Source of the DNA: Chrysochromulina tobinii
Lineage: Eukaryota > Haptophyta > Prymnesiales > Chrysochromulinaceae
Length of the DNA: 18,305 bases
Assembly: GCA_001275005.1 (NCBI GenBank)
Contig: JWZX01002838.1
Location: 1-18,305 of the forward strand
Direction: 5' to 3'
The position numbers and the translations under genes were made by a program. Shown here in pieces: positions 10,036-16,631 of the stretch. Below the pieces are notes generated by a model that had not been told where the DNA came from, made no database searches, and saw only the letters and a list, made by a program, of their open reading frames with translations. The number at the start of each line of letters is the position of its first letter. Positions within the stretch are counted from its first letter, which is position 1.

Positions 10036-11361
10036 ATGTCGCTCAAGCTGCCTCGGAAGTCATTAGTTCTTAGTGCTGAGCAAGCGAGCTCACCCCAAGC
10101 TCACTGTGCCCATCCGCTCAGCTTACCGCGCAAGTGGTCGGCAGATTGCGCTGGGCAAGGGGAGAGCCCGGCCTCGACTAGCCCCTTGACTGACCGTGAG
10201 GGGCCCACCGAGGCTACGAGTCCCGAGCGGCGGCGCGTTTTGCGATTTCAAAAGGTGGCCGCGACCGAGGTGCCTGCTGCGCAAGCGCATGCGACGGCGG
10301 ATGAGGTGGCCGTGGGCGCATGGTGGGTTTCCGAAGACATGCGAGCCAAGATGGTGCGAGCCGAGGTCAAGGCGTCCACGAGGGCAGCGCTGCCGAGTGC
10401 AGCAGAGGTGCGCGAGTTCGGTGGCCCCTCGTATGAGCCTGCGCGGGAGCACGCTCGTCGCGAAGCGGCGGTGGTGGCCATCCAATGCGCGTATTGGTCA
10501 TGGCACGCTCGTCGAGAAGCTGCGGCAGTGACTATCCAGTGTGCGTGGGTCCTTGCACGCTCTCGAGGGAGCGACGCGCCGTATTGGGCATGGTACGCAC
10601 GGCATCGAGGGAGCGACGCGCCGGAGCCTCCGCCATGCGCCCTCGATGGCTGGGAGGAGGTCACCGCGGACGATGGGCGCGTGTATTATTGGAATGTGGC
10701 GACGGACCAGACGTCGTGGACTGTCCCGACGCCCCACAGCACAGACGGGGCCTCGGCCTTTGCGGAGCGTGATGCGGCGGCGGCGGTGCGGCAGTGCGCA
10801 GCGACGGCGCTCCCAGAGCTGAGTCTCGACGAGCTCTTCGCCAGAGCGTATGCTCCGCAACAGGCGCACGAGCCGCCGCCCTTGGCGCCACTGCCGGACA
10901 GACGCACGCTCCTCTACATACGCACACGCGAGAAGCAGGCTGAGCTCAACGCGCTCGCCAGCACGCGTGGCGTGAGCAGCTTTGACTCGTCCAAGATCGA
11001 GGCCGTGCTTATGGGCGGCCCGCGCAACGGCCTCGCGCCTTCATCGCAGCTGCCCCCGGCCGAGCGCTTCTCAGCGTCCAAGCGGTGGGAGCTGAGCGCT
11101 CGTCGGAATGTGCGCGATCGACTCAAGTCGAGTGCGTTCCGCTCGAAACTGGAGGCGTCTCTGCTCCGCCGCGTCTCCGCCGCCGGCTCCACCGAGGACG
11201 AGGACGAGTCGACCTCCGAGCGGAGTAGCAGTGGTGCCGGTAGCGTCGCGACCAGCCCTTTGGGCCTCCCGAGACCTGATCTCGTGAGAGCCCTCCGGCC
11301 AAGCACGAGCGTCGTCTCGATGGCTCGGGTCGCCTTTGAAGGGAGCTGTGCGCTCCGCTGA
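10036..11361 (+). CDS. WW-domain protein with degenerate IQ-motif repeats
   Basis: This 441-residue protein starts at ATG 10036, the first in-frame ATG (an upstream in-frame TTG was ignored), and ends at TGA 11359-11361. A canonical WW domain lies at about residues 204-232: GWEEVTADDGRVYYWN followed by TSW, with the two signature Trp residues at 206 and 228, the expected spacing. WW domains bind proline-rich or phospho-Ser/Pro ligands. Before it (about 140-200) is an imperfect 18-residue repeat, HARREAAVVAIQCAYWSW then HARREAAAVTIQCAWVLA, followed by YWAWYARHRGSDAP. The AxxIQxxxW cores look like weak calmodulin-binding IQ motifs. The C-terminal half is basic and Ser-rich with no domain I recognise. 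IQ next to WW occurs in scaffold and cytoskeletal or ciliary proteins; that role here is a guess. No transmembrane segment is seen. Confidence 0.8.
   Translation: MSLKLPRKSLVLSAEQASSPQAHCAHPLSLPRKWSADCAGQGESPASTSPLTDREGPTEATSPERRRVLRFQKVAATEVPAAQAHATADEVAVGAWWVSEDMRAKMVRAEVKASTRAALPSAAEVREFGGPSYEPAREHARREAAVVAIQCAYWSWHARREAAAVTIQCAWVLARSRGSDAPYWAWYARHRGSDAPEPPPCALDGWEEVTADDGRVYYWNVATDQTSWTVPTPHSTDGASAFAERDAAAAVRQCAATALPELSLDELFARAYAPQQAHEPPPLAPLPDRRTLLYIRTREKQAELNALASTRGVSSFDSSKIEAVLMGGPRNGLAPSSQLPPAERFSASKRWELSARRNVRDRLKSSAFRSKLEASLLRRVSAAGSTEDEDESTSERSSSGAGSVATSPLGLPRPDLVRALRPSTSVVSMARVAFEGSCALR
10450..10623 (+). repeat. Imperfect tandem repeats encoding the IQ-like region
   Basis: CACGCTCGTCG-type units begin at 10450 and 10504 (54 bp apart, 18 codons), with a diverged unit at 10556. 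A 19-bp exact repeat, TCGAGGGAGCGACGCGCCG, occurs at 10563-10581 and 10605-10623 (42 bp apart, 14 codons), so both steps preserve the frame. Confidence 0.6.
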
Positions 11362-11815
11362 GGTCACCGCCGAGGGGCGGCGGCTCGCGGGCGGCGTTTG
11401 GTCGCAGATTTATTATTTAGCCGTGTTTGTGTTTAGCTGTGTTTGTGTTTAGCTGTGTTTGTGTCAAGGTTTGTGTTTCTGTTAGCACGGGGGACGTGTC
11501 AGGGTCGAGAGCAGCACGCCAGACACGGACGGGAGGTCGGAGCTCTCGAGACTGCAGACTCAACGAGAGGCGCGCGCGCGGTGACCGGTGTGTGAAACTG
11601 GCAAACTCTCGTCTGACTGTGTCTGTGACTCCCCCTGCAACTCAATCGTATCGTATCGTTTGTGCTGCGTTTGTGACGTGAGACGTCTTTCCGACGACGG
11701 CGCATGCCCGCATCGGCGGATCGTGACTCGACTCCATCTCGCGCTTCGGAAACCGCCGCTGACCTGCGCCGTGCAACTACGTGTAACGCGCTCTGCGAAG
11801 AAAGGGGCCCCGGAC
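11362..11815. other. Convergent intergenic region between genes 2 and 3
   Basis: This 454-bp stretch lies between two converging 3' ends. Just after gene 2 it contains AT-rich TTTATTATTTAG and a 16-bp tandem repeat (11416-11463), then mixed sequence without a convincing ORF or RNA gene. It probably holds both 3' UTRs. I see no canonical AATAAA. Confidence 0.5.
11416..11463 (+). repeat. Three tandem copies of a 16-bp TG-rich unit
   Basis: TTTAGCYGTGTTTGTG is repeated exactly three times without spacers (11416, 11432, 11448), with one C/T difference in the first copy. Further TG-rich sequence follows to about 11482. It sits 54 bp after the gene 2 stop, so it may be a T/G-rich 3'-end processing region. 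Confidence 0.7.
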
Positions 11816-13006
11816 TCATGTGAGCTCGCACGTGTATGACACATCCACCCACTCACCAGAGGACCCGAGAAGCGCGTCGAGCACACGCTGCGCGTTCCGC
11901 CCCTCAACGGGCGTCACCGGTTTCCACGGCGATGCCTCCTGCGCCTCGGCCGCGGCGACGAACGCGTGCACGCACTCGGCGCGCCCGTATGGCCCCTCGC
12001 GGACGATCGTCTTCTTGCGACGCCCTAGCCGTCGAAGCGCGGTGAACGATTCAAGTGCGAGCGCGCTGTCCGCGCCCGTGATGACAAGGTCGTATAAGTC
12101 CTCAGCGGCGCCGCTCACACTGCCGTCGGTGGTGACGCGAAGCTCAACCGTCAGTCCATTGCTGAGCTCCAGCAAGCCATCCGCCGCCGTCTCCGCAGCG
12201 TCCTCGGTCGTGCCGTCGTAGGCGAGCCTCGCACGCACGCGCCGCACGCAGCCGTGCCCAAAGAGCTCGTGGAGGGCGAAGAGGAAGTGCGTGCCCACCT
12301 CACGCAGTGGGCCGCCTTCGGCCCGCCCGGCGCACCACGCGGCCGTCTGCCACTCACGCGGCCATCGCGCAAAGTGCAGCCCAAGTGTGCATGAGCGCAG
12401 GGGGCCCAGGCCGGCCGTCTCCACGCCGATCCGCCGCATCTCGTGCAACGCCGCGTTGAAGCGCATTCCAATGTTCATGTGCGTGTGCACGCCGCGTGCG
12501 GCCGCGGCACTCGCGGCCTCCACTATGGCGTCTGCATCCGCGGGTGTCGCCGCGAGTGGCTTCTCAAGGAGTACGTGTTTTCCACTTGAAAGCGCAGCAC
12601 GCACCAGTTTGAGGTGCGAGGCGGGCGTCGTGCCAATGTAAACCGCGTCGCACAAGGACAAGATGGCGTCGGTGAGTGAGCTCGCGTGCGGTACAGGAGT
12701 GCCGCGCGTGTCCGAGGCAGTCTCGCGATAGCCTCCACCCTTGACGGCTGCGCCCGCTGCAACCGAGCCCACGTCCACAGCGAGCCGTGCGGCGGCGTCG
12801 CCGTCGCAATCGACGACAGCGGCCACGGCCGTGCGCGTGTGCGGCCCAAAGTGGCGCAGCGCAAACTCGCGCCCGATCGAGCCGGCGCCCACAACGACCA
12901 CGCGGAGCACTTCTGATGGCATCTTCAGTTTCACGTTTTGCAAAGGCATCTTCTGTCGCGAGGCACGAAGCGGCCGCTCAGCATAGCCGCAAAAACGCGC
13001 CGTCAT
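11816..13006 (-). CDS. Gfo/Idh/MocA-family NAD(P)-dependent oxidoreductase
   Basis: With the start at the first ATG (13004-13006) it has 396 residues; the stop TGA is the complement of 11816-11818. Later ATGs at 12949 and 12922 both have A at -3, and the one at 12922 (MPSEVLRVVVVGAGSIG) fits the usual start of the family. The extra Arg/Ala/Ser-rich N-terminus could be an organelle-targeting peptide. Residues 36-45 form the Rossmann dinucleotide loop VGAGSIG. The family EKP motif (LLEKPLA) is at about 148-150 and a GPLREVGTH segment near 233-241 matches the region carrying the family's active-site His. Members oxidise or reduce sugars, inositols or similar polyols with NAD(P). The substrate cannot be told from sequence. 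Length is normal for the family and the gene is intronless here. Confidence 0.87.
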   Translation of the reverse strand: MTARFCGYAERPLRASRQKMPLQNVKLKMPSEVLRVVVVGAGSIGREFALRHFGPHTRTAVAAVVDCDGDAAARLAVDVGSVAAGAAVKGGGYRETASDTRGTPVPHASSLTDAILSLCDAVYIGTTPASHLKLVRAALSSGKHVLLEKPLAATPADADAIVEAASAAAARGVHTHMNIGMRFNAALHEMRRIGVETAGLGPLRSCTLGLHFARWPREWQTAAWCAGRAEGGPLREVGTHFLFALHELFGHGCVRRVRARLAYDGTTEDAAETAADGLLELSNGLTVELRVTTDGSVSGAAEDLYDLVITGADSALALESFTALRRLGRRKKTIVREGPYGRAECVHAFVAAAEAQEASPWKPVTPVEGRNAQRVLDALLGSSGEWVDVSYTCELT

Positions 13007-13095
13007 GGGCAAGAGTGTCCTCCCTCCGAGACACGAAGACAAGTCTTGGCACCCGGCCCAAACAAATGTAGAGAGAACCACTCTCAATTTCGTCG

Positions 13096-13104
13096 CTTAA
13101 ATAC
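13096..13104 (-). promoter_or_regulatory. TATA-like element upstream of gene 3
   Basis: Read on the minus strand the sequence is GTATTTAAG, about 90 bp before the ATG at 13006 and about 150-175 bp before the alternative starts. It resembles a TATA box in otherwise GC-rich DNA; nothing else supports it. Confidence 0.25.
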
Positions 13105-13225
13105 GCGCAAACTGCGTCCTTTGTCCTGGTCCCTGTGTCTGGAACTCTCTGAAGAGGAGAAGGTGCTTCTAATCTCGTCTCTAATGGAGCCGCGTGACGG
13201 CTCCCCTGAGAACCTGTTCTCCCAC

Positions 13226-13271
13226 ATATCTAGATTCTAGCGCTCTCTAACGTAATATATCTAGATTCTAG
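13226..13271. repeat. Two exact 15-bp copies of ATATCTAGATTCTAG
   Basis: Copies lie at 13226-13240 and 13257-13271, 31 bp apart. Each contains CTAGA-T-TCTAG, an inverted repeat with a single central base, so it could bind a dimeric protein. They lie between the start of gene 3 and the end of gene 4, both on the minus strand, about 220-265 bp upstream of the gene 3 ATG. Confidence 0.65.
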
Positions 13272-13313
13272 TTTCCTCGCGTGTCGTCACAGGACAGAGG
13301 CTGAACACTTGTC

Positions 13314-13763
13314 CTACTGCGACTCTGGGTCCTGCCGGCCTGAACCTGTAGTCGGCTTCAAGGTGGCGGAGCGCGGCCTTCGCTGCTTGGGCGCCTTCGG
13401 CCTGGAGAGCGTCGCAAAAACCTCGGCATCCGTCAGTTTGGTCGTCGGATGCGCGCTCAGTAGCCCCGACCGCGGGTCTCCCATTCCCGTCTTCATCTGG
13501 GCGCCGCAGCCGCACATGCCGCCACCACCCATGCCACCGCCTGGACCCTTGACGCCGCGCATGCCGCTGCCGCCCTGTCGCTGCTGCATGGATTGCAACG
13601 CCAACGCGATAGCTTTTTGCTTCTCGGCGAAGGATGCTGTACTGGCGGCGGCTCCTGATGTGGCATCGGCCGGCAGCGGCAGTGGTGTAGATGCCGTGGT
13701 GGACTTCGATGCGGCCTCGTTGTGCGGCTGAAACTCATCCTCCTTGGAACTCTCGCAGCCCAT
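13314..13763 (-). CDS. Small dual-acylated (MGCxxSK) Gly/Met-rich protein of unknown function
   Basis: It has 149 residues, with ATG the complement of 13761-13763 and stop TAG the complement of 13314-13316. The N-terminus MGCESSKEDEF fits the N-myristoylation rule (Gly2, Ser6, Lys7), and Cys3 is a likely palmitoylation site, so the protein is predicted to sit on the cytoplasmic face of a membrane. A low-complexity Ser/Thr/Ala/Pro stretch follows, then a short helix (about 46-63, AEKQKAIALALQSMQQRQ). Residues 64-96 are a Gly/Met-rich segment with GMCGCGAQM, whose two close Cys could bind metal or be modified. The tail is basic and Pro/Ser-rich. I recognise no family. Start choice is strong because the acylation motif depends on it. 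It stands alone between genes 3 and 5, on the same strand as both. Confidence 0.7.
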   Translation of the reverse strand: MGCESSKEDEFQPHNEAASKSTTASTPLPLPADATSGAAASTASFAEKQKAIALALQSMQQRQGGSGMRGVKGPGGGMGGGGMCGCGAQMKTGMGDPRSGLLSAHPTTKLTDAEVFATLSRPKAPKQRRPRSATLKPTTGSGRQDPESQ

Positions 13764-14173
13764 GGACCGCGAAACGTGCGGCCGTCAGGCGAGGAGGCGC
13801 GAGCAAAGTCTTGAAGTGTCTTGGAGCAAAAATGGAAAACCCTTTCATGCCCTTTTTGGACTGTCTGATCCCTCCAATTACCCCCCTCCGATACCAGGAT
13901 CAACGCACATTCCTCCTCAACCTTAAGGACGCGCCCTCGTTGTACGCGTGTGACGAGAAATTACCGGTGTGGCGGTGTTCTTGCACATCATTACCGCGTG
14001 CATATTGGATCCGATGTTCCATGTACGAGTAGTGCATTCGCCAGTCCGGGGCACTCGCCGCCCGCCCGCCCGTCCGCGCACGCACGCGCCCGCGCCCCCG
14101 TGCCCGCCCGCGCACATCCCCCTTGAAACTTTCGTGCTGTCTTGGTGAGGCTCTCTGGCCTCGGGTAGTCACT
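13764..14173. other. Intergenic region upstream of gene 4, with C/G-rich simple sequence
   Basis: This stretch should contain the promoter of gene 4 (read leftwards) and the 3' flank of gene 5. The part nearest gene 4 is relatively AT-rich. About 14060-14116 is a run of CGCC/CGCA-type simple repeats. The open frames crossing it have no recognisable protein features and I see no RNA gene. Confidence 0.4.
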
Positions 14174-14215
14174 ACACTTTGGCGTTAGGTCTTCACACTT
14201 TGGCGTTAGGTCTTC
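14174..14215. repeat. Perfect 21-bp tandem duplication reaching the gene 5 stop codon
   Basis: Bases 14174-14194 are repeated exactly at 14195-14215 (each begins ACACTTTGGCGTTAGG). The second copy ends inside the TGA stop of the minus-strand gene 5 (complement of 14214-14216). The duplication therefore sits directly in its 3' UTR. Confidence 0.75.
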
Positions 14216-16301
14216 ACACCGCGCTCATGGTCGCGGAGGACGAGAAGCCCTTCTTGCCGGCCGAGGCCGAGCTCGACGTGGAGACCGTGTGGATGCCGGT
14301 CTCCACCTTGGCCTCGACGTTGTCGATCGCGCGGCGGCCCCAGCAGTTGCCGAAGCAGAGGCAGAAGATCATGCCGGCGCATGTGACCTGGCTAGTCTTC
14401 GCCGTATGGGGCATGACGCAGCACCCCGTGGTCCAGCACGAGAAGTAGCTGGCATAGAGCGCGAAGATGGACGCGAGGATGTTGCAGATGCCCGGCGAGA
14501 AGAGGTCGACGGCGGTGTTGAAGAACTTGACGAGGCAGCCGCACGCGATGCCAAAGATCTCGACCGGCTCCTCCGCGGCGAGCAGCAGCGTGTTCAGGTC
14601 CGTTACAGATGCGGGGGCGGCACCAGTGGCCCTCGCGTTCGACATCGCCGTGCGGGAATCATAGAGCGTTTGCTCGAGCACGGGCAGAGTGGTCTCGCAG
14701 ATGGCGGTGACCATCGTGATCTGCTCTTCCCCAAACACTTGAATGAGCGGGCCCAGGGCCGTGGCCACCACTCCGATGACGAAGCTGAGGATGATGAAGA
14801 TGTACGTGATCATCAGGAAGAACTTGGAGCAACCTGCGAGGCGGTTGTCGCAGTAGCGGTGTCCACAGGCACACAGGCTCGAGAGGAACATGAAGAGGGC
14901 GGCCAGCACGCCGGGCACGACCACAGCCACGCTGAGCAGGACGAGGTATTGACGGAAAGGGTTGATCAGGTCGAGAATGGGTCCGATGCCATCGGTCGCC
15001 GCCCGCGCGTCCGCCGACGCCGAGTTCCTCAGCTCATAGATCTGGTCGAGGATGCAAATGATGGCGTCCGTCACCGCGAGCATCGTGTGGTAGAGCATGC
15101 CCATCGAGACGAGCAGGAAGATGCACGCAATGTCCGTGGTCCAGGCCCATCCGCTGATCGCGTACGTGGAGCAGCATCCCGTCGAGCAGCATCCGCGGTA
15201 GGGCACCTCCTCGCTTGCCGACTTGTCGGCATTGCTGGGCGCCTTGCGCGCTCGCTTGGCGCAGCAGGAGCCGAGGACGCACCCGGTCATGCACAGGATC
15301 AAGGAGGCGACAGCGTAGATGATGGGGTTGACGAACTTGAGGACCCCCGAGCCCGTGGTGGGTGCCACGGAGACGGTCGGGGCCGAGGTGACCGTCAGAC
15401 CGAGCGAGAGAGAGTTCCAGTCTCTCATGAGCGTGGCCCCCGCCGAATTGGCCGTCGCCTGATCGGGAAAGAAGGCCGTCACGGTGACGACCATCGAGCC
15501 CTGGAGGAGGGTCATGGCGATCTCTTCCAACGGAGGGCAGACGCCGCCGTGCGAGCAACCGTGGTAGAGACTGTTGCGGATCGTCGTCTTGATCATGTCA
15601 CGCTCTGCGGGGAAGAGGTCCTCGGGGTTCTGCGCCGCCGTGAAGCGGACCTTGAGCATCGCGTTCGCTGCCATGATGCTAGGGGAAAAAGCGCCAAAGG
15701 CTATGCCCGACACCACCTGGGTGGGATCGGGCACGCCGGTCAGCGCGAGGAGGACTTGATTTCCCAGCGCCTGCCTCTGTTCCGGGGTGACCGAGTTGCC
15801 GCACGCTGCGTCCCCTCCCATGCACGCCAGGACGTAGTTCGCGAGCTCCCCAGTCGTTAGGTGGCCGTCGCGGTTGGTGTCCGTGGTGTTAAATGCGTCC
15901 TGGACGCCGTTGGTCCCGTACATGCCGGTCAGGGTCCTCTCGACGTTGAGGAGCCACACCAGACGACGCCACTCACCCAGCTCGAGCATGCCGTTGGAGT
16001 TGCCAAAGCCGGGCTGGGGCATTGACCACGAGGTGGGGCTCCGGTCCGTTCGATTGAACGCGGTGTGGACGTAGGTAATCCACCATTCGCCGGTCGCCGA
16101 AGTCGCCGAAGTATTCGTTTGGCGCGGCCCACAGACCGCGCAGTCGGAGCCTAAGGGGCAAAACGAGTATTCGGAGCCAGGGCCGCCGTCGTCGCAGTCG
16201 CCGTCGCCGGCGAAGTTACATGTGTTTGTGCAGCGTGTCTCAGCGCGCGCAAGGCCAGGGCCCAGGACGGCTGCGACGAGGAGCAGGCACTTGACGCGCA
16301 T
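14214..16301 (-). CDS. Secretory-pathway multi-pass membrane protein with Cys-rich CDDGG motif and EF-hands
   Basis: This 695-residue protein has its ATG at the complement of 16299-16301 and its stop TGA at the complement of 14214-14216. A signal peptide is clear at 1-20 (MRVKCLLLVAAVLGPGLARA). Residues 24-57 form a six-Cys module (C24, C28, C36, C48, C54, C57) around GDGDCDDGGPGSEYSFC, an LNR-like motif I associate with algal surface proteins. N-glycosylation sequons are at 63, 83 and 138. A canonical EF-hand loop DTNRDGHLTTGE is at 141-152; a degenerate one lies at about 99-110. About 215-320 is an extracellular-type domain, then hydrophobic helices at about 322-345, 387-418, 452-475, 492-519 and 603-625, with Cys-rich clusters (CCSTGCC, CLCFGNC) near the membrane and a Ser-rich cytoplasmic-type tail. 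It could be a calcium-sensing receptor, channel-like protein or scaffold; function is unknown. Confidence 0.85.
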   Translation of the reverse strand: MRVKCLLLVAAVLGPGLARAETRCTNTCNFAGDGDCDDGGPGSEYSFCPLGSDCAVCGPRQTNTSATSATGEWWITYVHTAFNRTDRSPTSWSMPQPGFGNSNGMLELGEWRRLVWLLNVERTLTGMYGTNGVQDAFNTTDTNRDGHLTTGELANYVLACMGGDAACGNSVTPEQRQALGNQVLLALTGVPDPTQVVSGIAFGAFSPSIMAANAMLKVRFTAAQNPEDLFPAERDMIKTTIRNSLYHGCSHGGVCPPLEEIAMTLLQGSMVVTVTAFFPDQATANSAGATLMRDWNSLSLGLTVTSAPTVSVAPTTGSGVLKFVNPIIYAVASLILCMTGCVLGSCCAKRARKAPSNADKSASEEVPYRGCCSTGCCSTYAISGWAWTTDIACIFLLVSMGMLYHTMLAVTDAIICILDQIYELRNSASADARAATDGIGPILDLINPFRQYLVLLSVAVVVPGVLAALFMFLSSLCACGHRYCDNRLAGCSKFFLMITYIFIILSFVIGVVATALGPLIQVFGEEQITMVTAICETTLPVLEQTLYDSRTAMSNARATGAAPASVTDLNTLLLAAEEPVEIFGIACGCLVKFFNTAVDLFSPGICNILASIFALYASYFSCWTTGCCVMPHTAKTSQVTCAGMIFCLCFGNCWGRRAIDNVEAKVETGIHTVSTSSSASAGKKGFSSSATMSAV

Positions 16302-16631
16302 ATTGACTTTTTTGGTTTGAAAATTGAACGCCGTCGATACCGGTATCCGCGTTTGGGCGCGCCGAGCTCAGCGCAGAACACGATCCTTAATTTGCGTGAC
16401 ACAGGGTATCGACATTCCATGACATTCTGCTTTGAACTCCTCCTCTCTTACAGTACGTACCTTTCACATATGGCCCCTGATACATTGTACATTGTACCGG
16501 TAAGCACGTGTGCCTGAGTGTGCACGCAATCAAAGTATCACCCGGAAGAGGAAGTGCCAACGTAGATCATGCTGTAGGTTGTGGGAAGGAGATTTTCTTG
16601 TTTGTTCACACCGTGTTTTAGTTGTCACAAA
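16302..16631. promoter_or_regulatory. Divergent promoter region between genes 5 and 6
   Basis: This 330-bp, relatively AT-rich stretch separates two genes read outwards and should hold both promoters and 5' UTRs. It contains the perfect 12-bp palindrome GATACCGGTATC (16336-16347), an inverted partner GGTATCGA at 16405-16412 for TCGATACC at 16334-16341, and a TACATTG direct repeat at 16481-16494 followed by TACCGGTA. No coding features are seen. Confidence 0.5.
16336..16347. repeat. Perfect 12-bp palindrome GATACCGGTATC
   Basis: The sequence equals its own reverse complement, lies 35 bp upstream of the gene 5 ATG, and has a further inverted match (GGTATCGA, 16405-16412). It is a candidate site for a dimeric regulator of gene 5, or of both divergent genes. 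Confidence 0.45.

Noticed and set aside
13764-14213. tRNA or small RNA gene in the intergenic region
   Set aside because: No cloverleaf-like arms or TTCRANY box was found by eye; the sequence is mostly simple C/G repeats.
14289-15860. Plus-strand ORF of 523 codons opposite the membrane protein
   Set aside because: It is Arg/Asp/His-rich without recognisable domains; the minus strand encodes a signal peptide, EF-hand and membrane helices.
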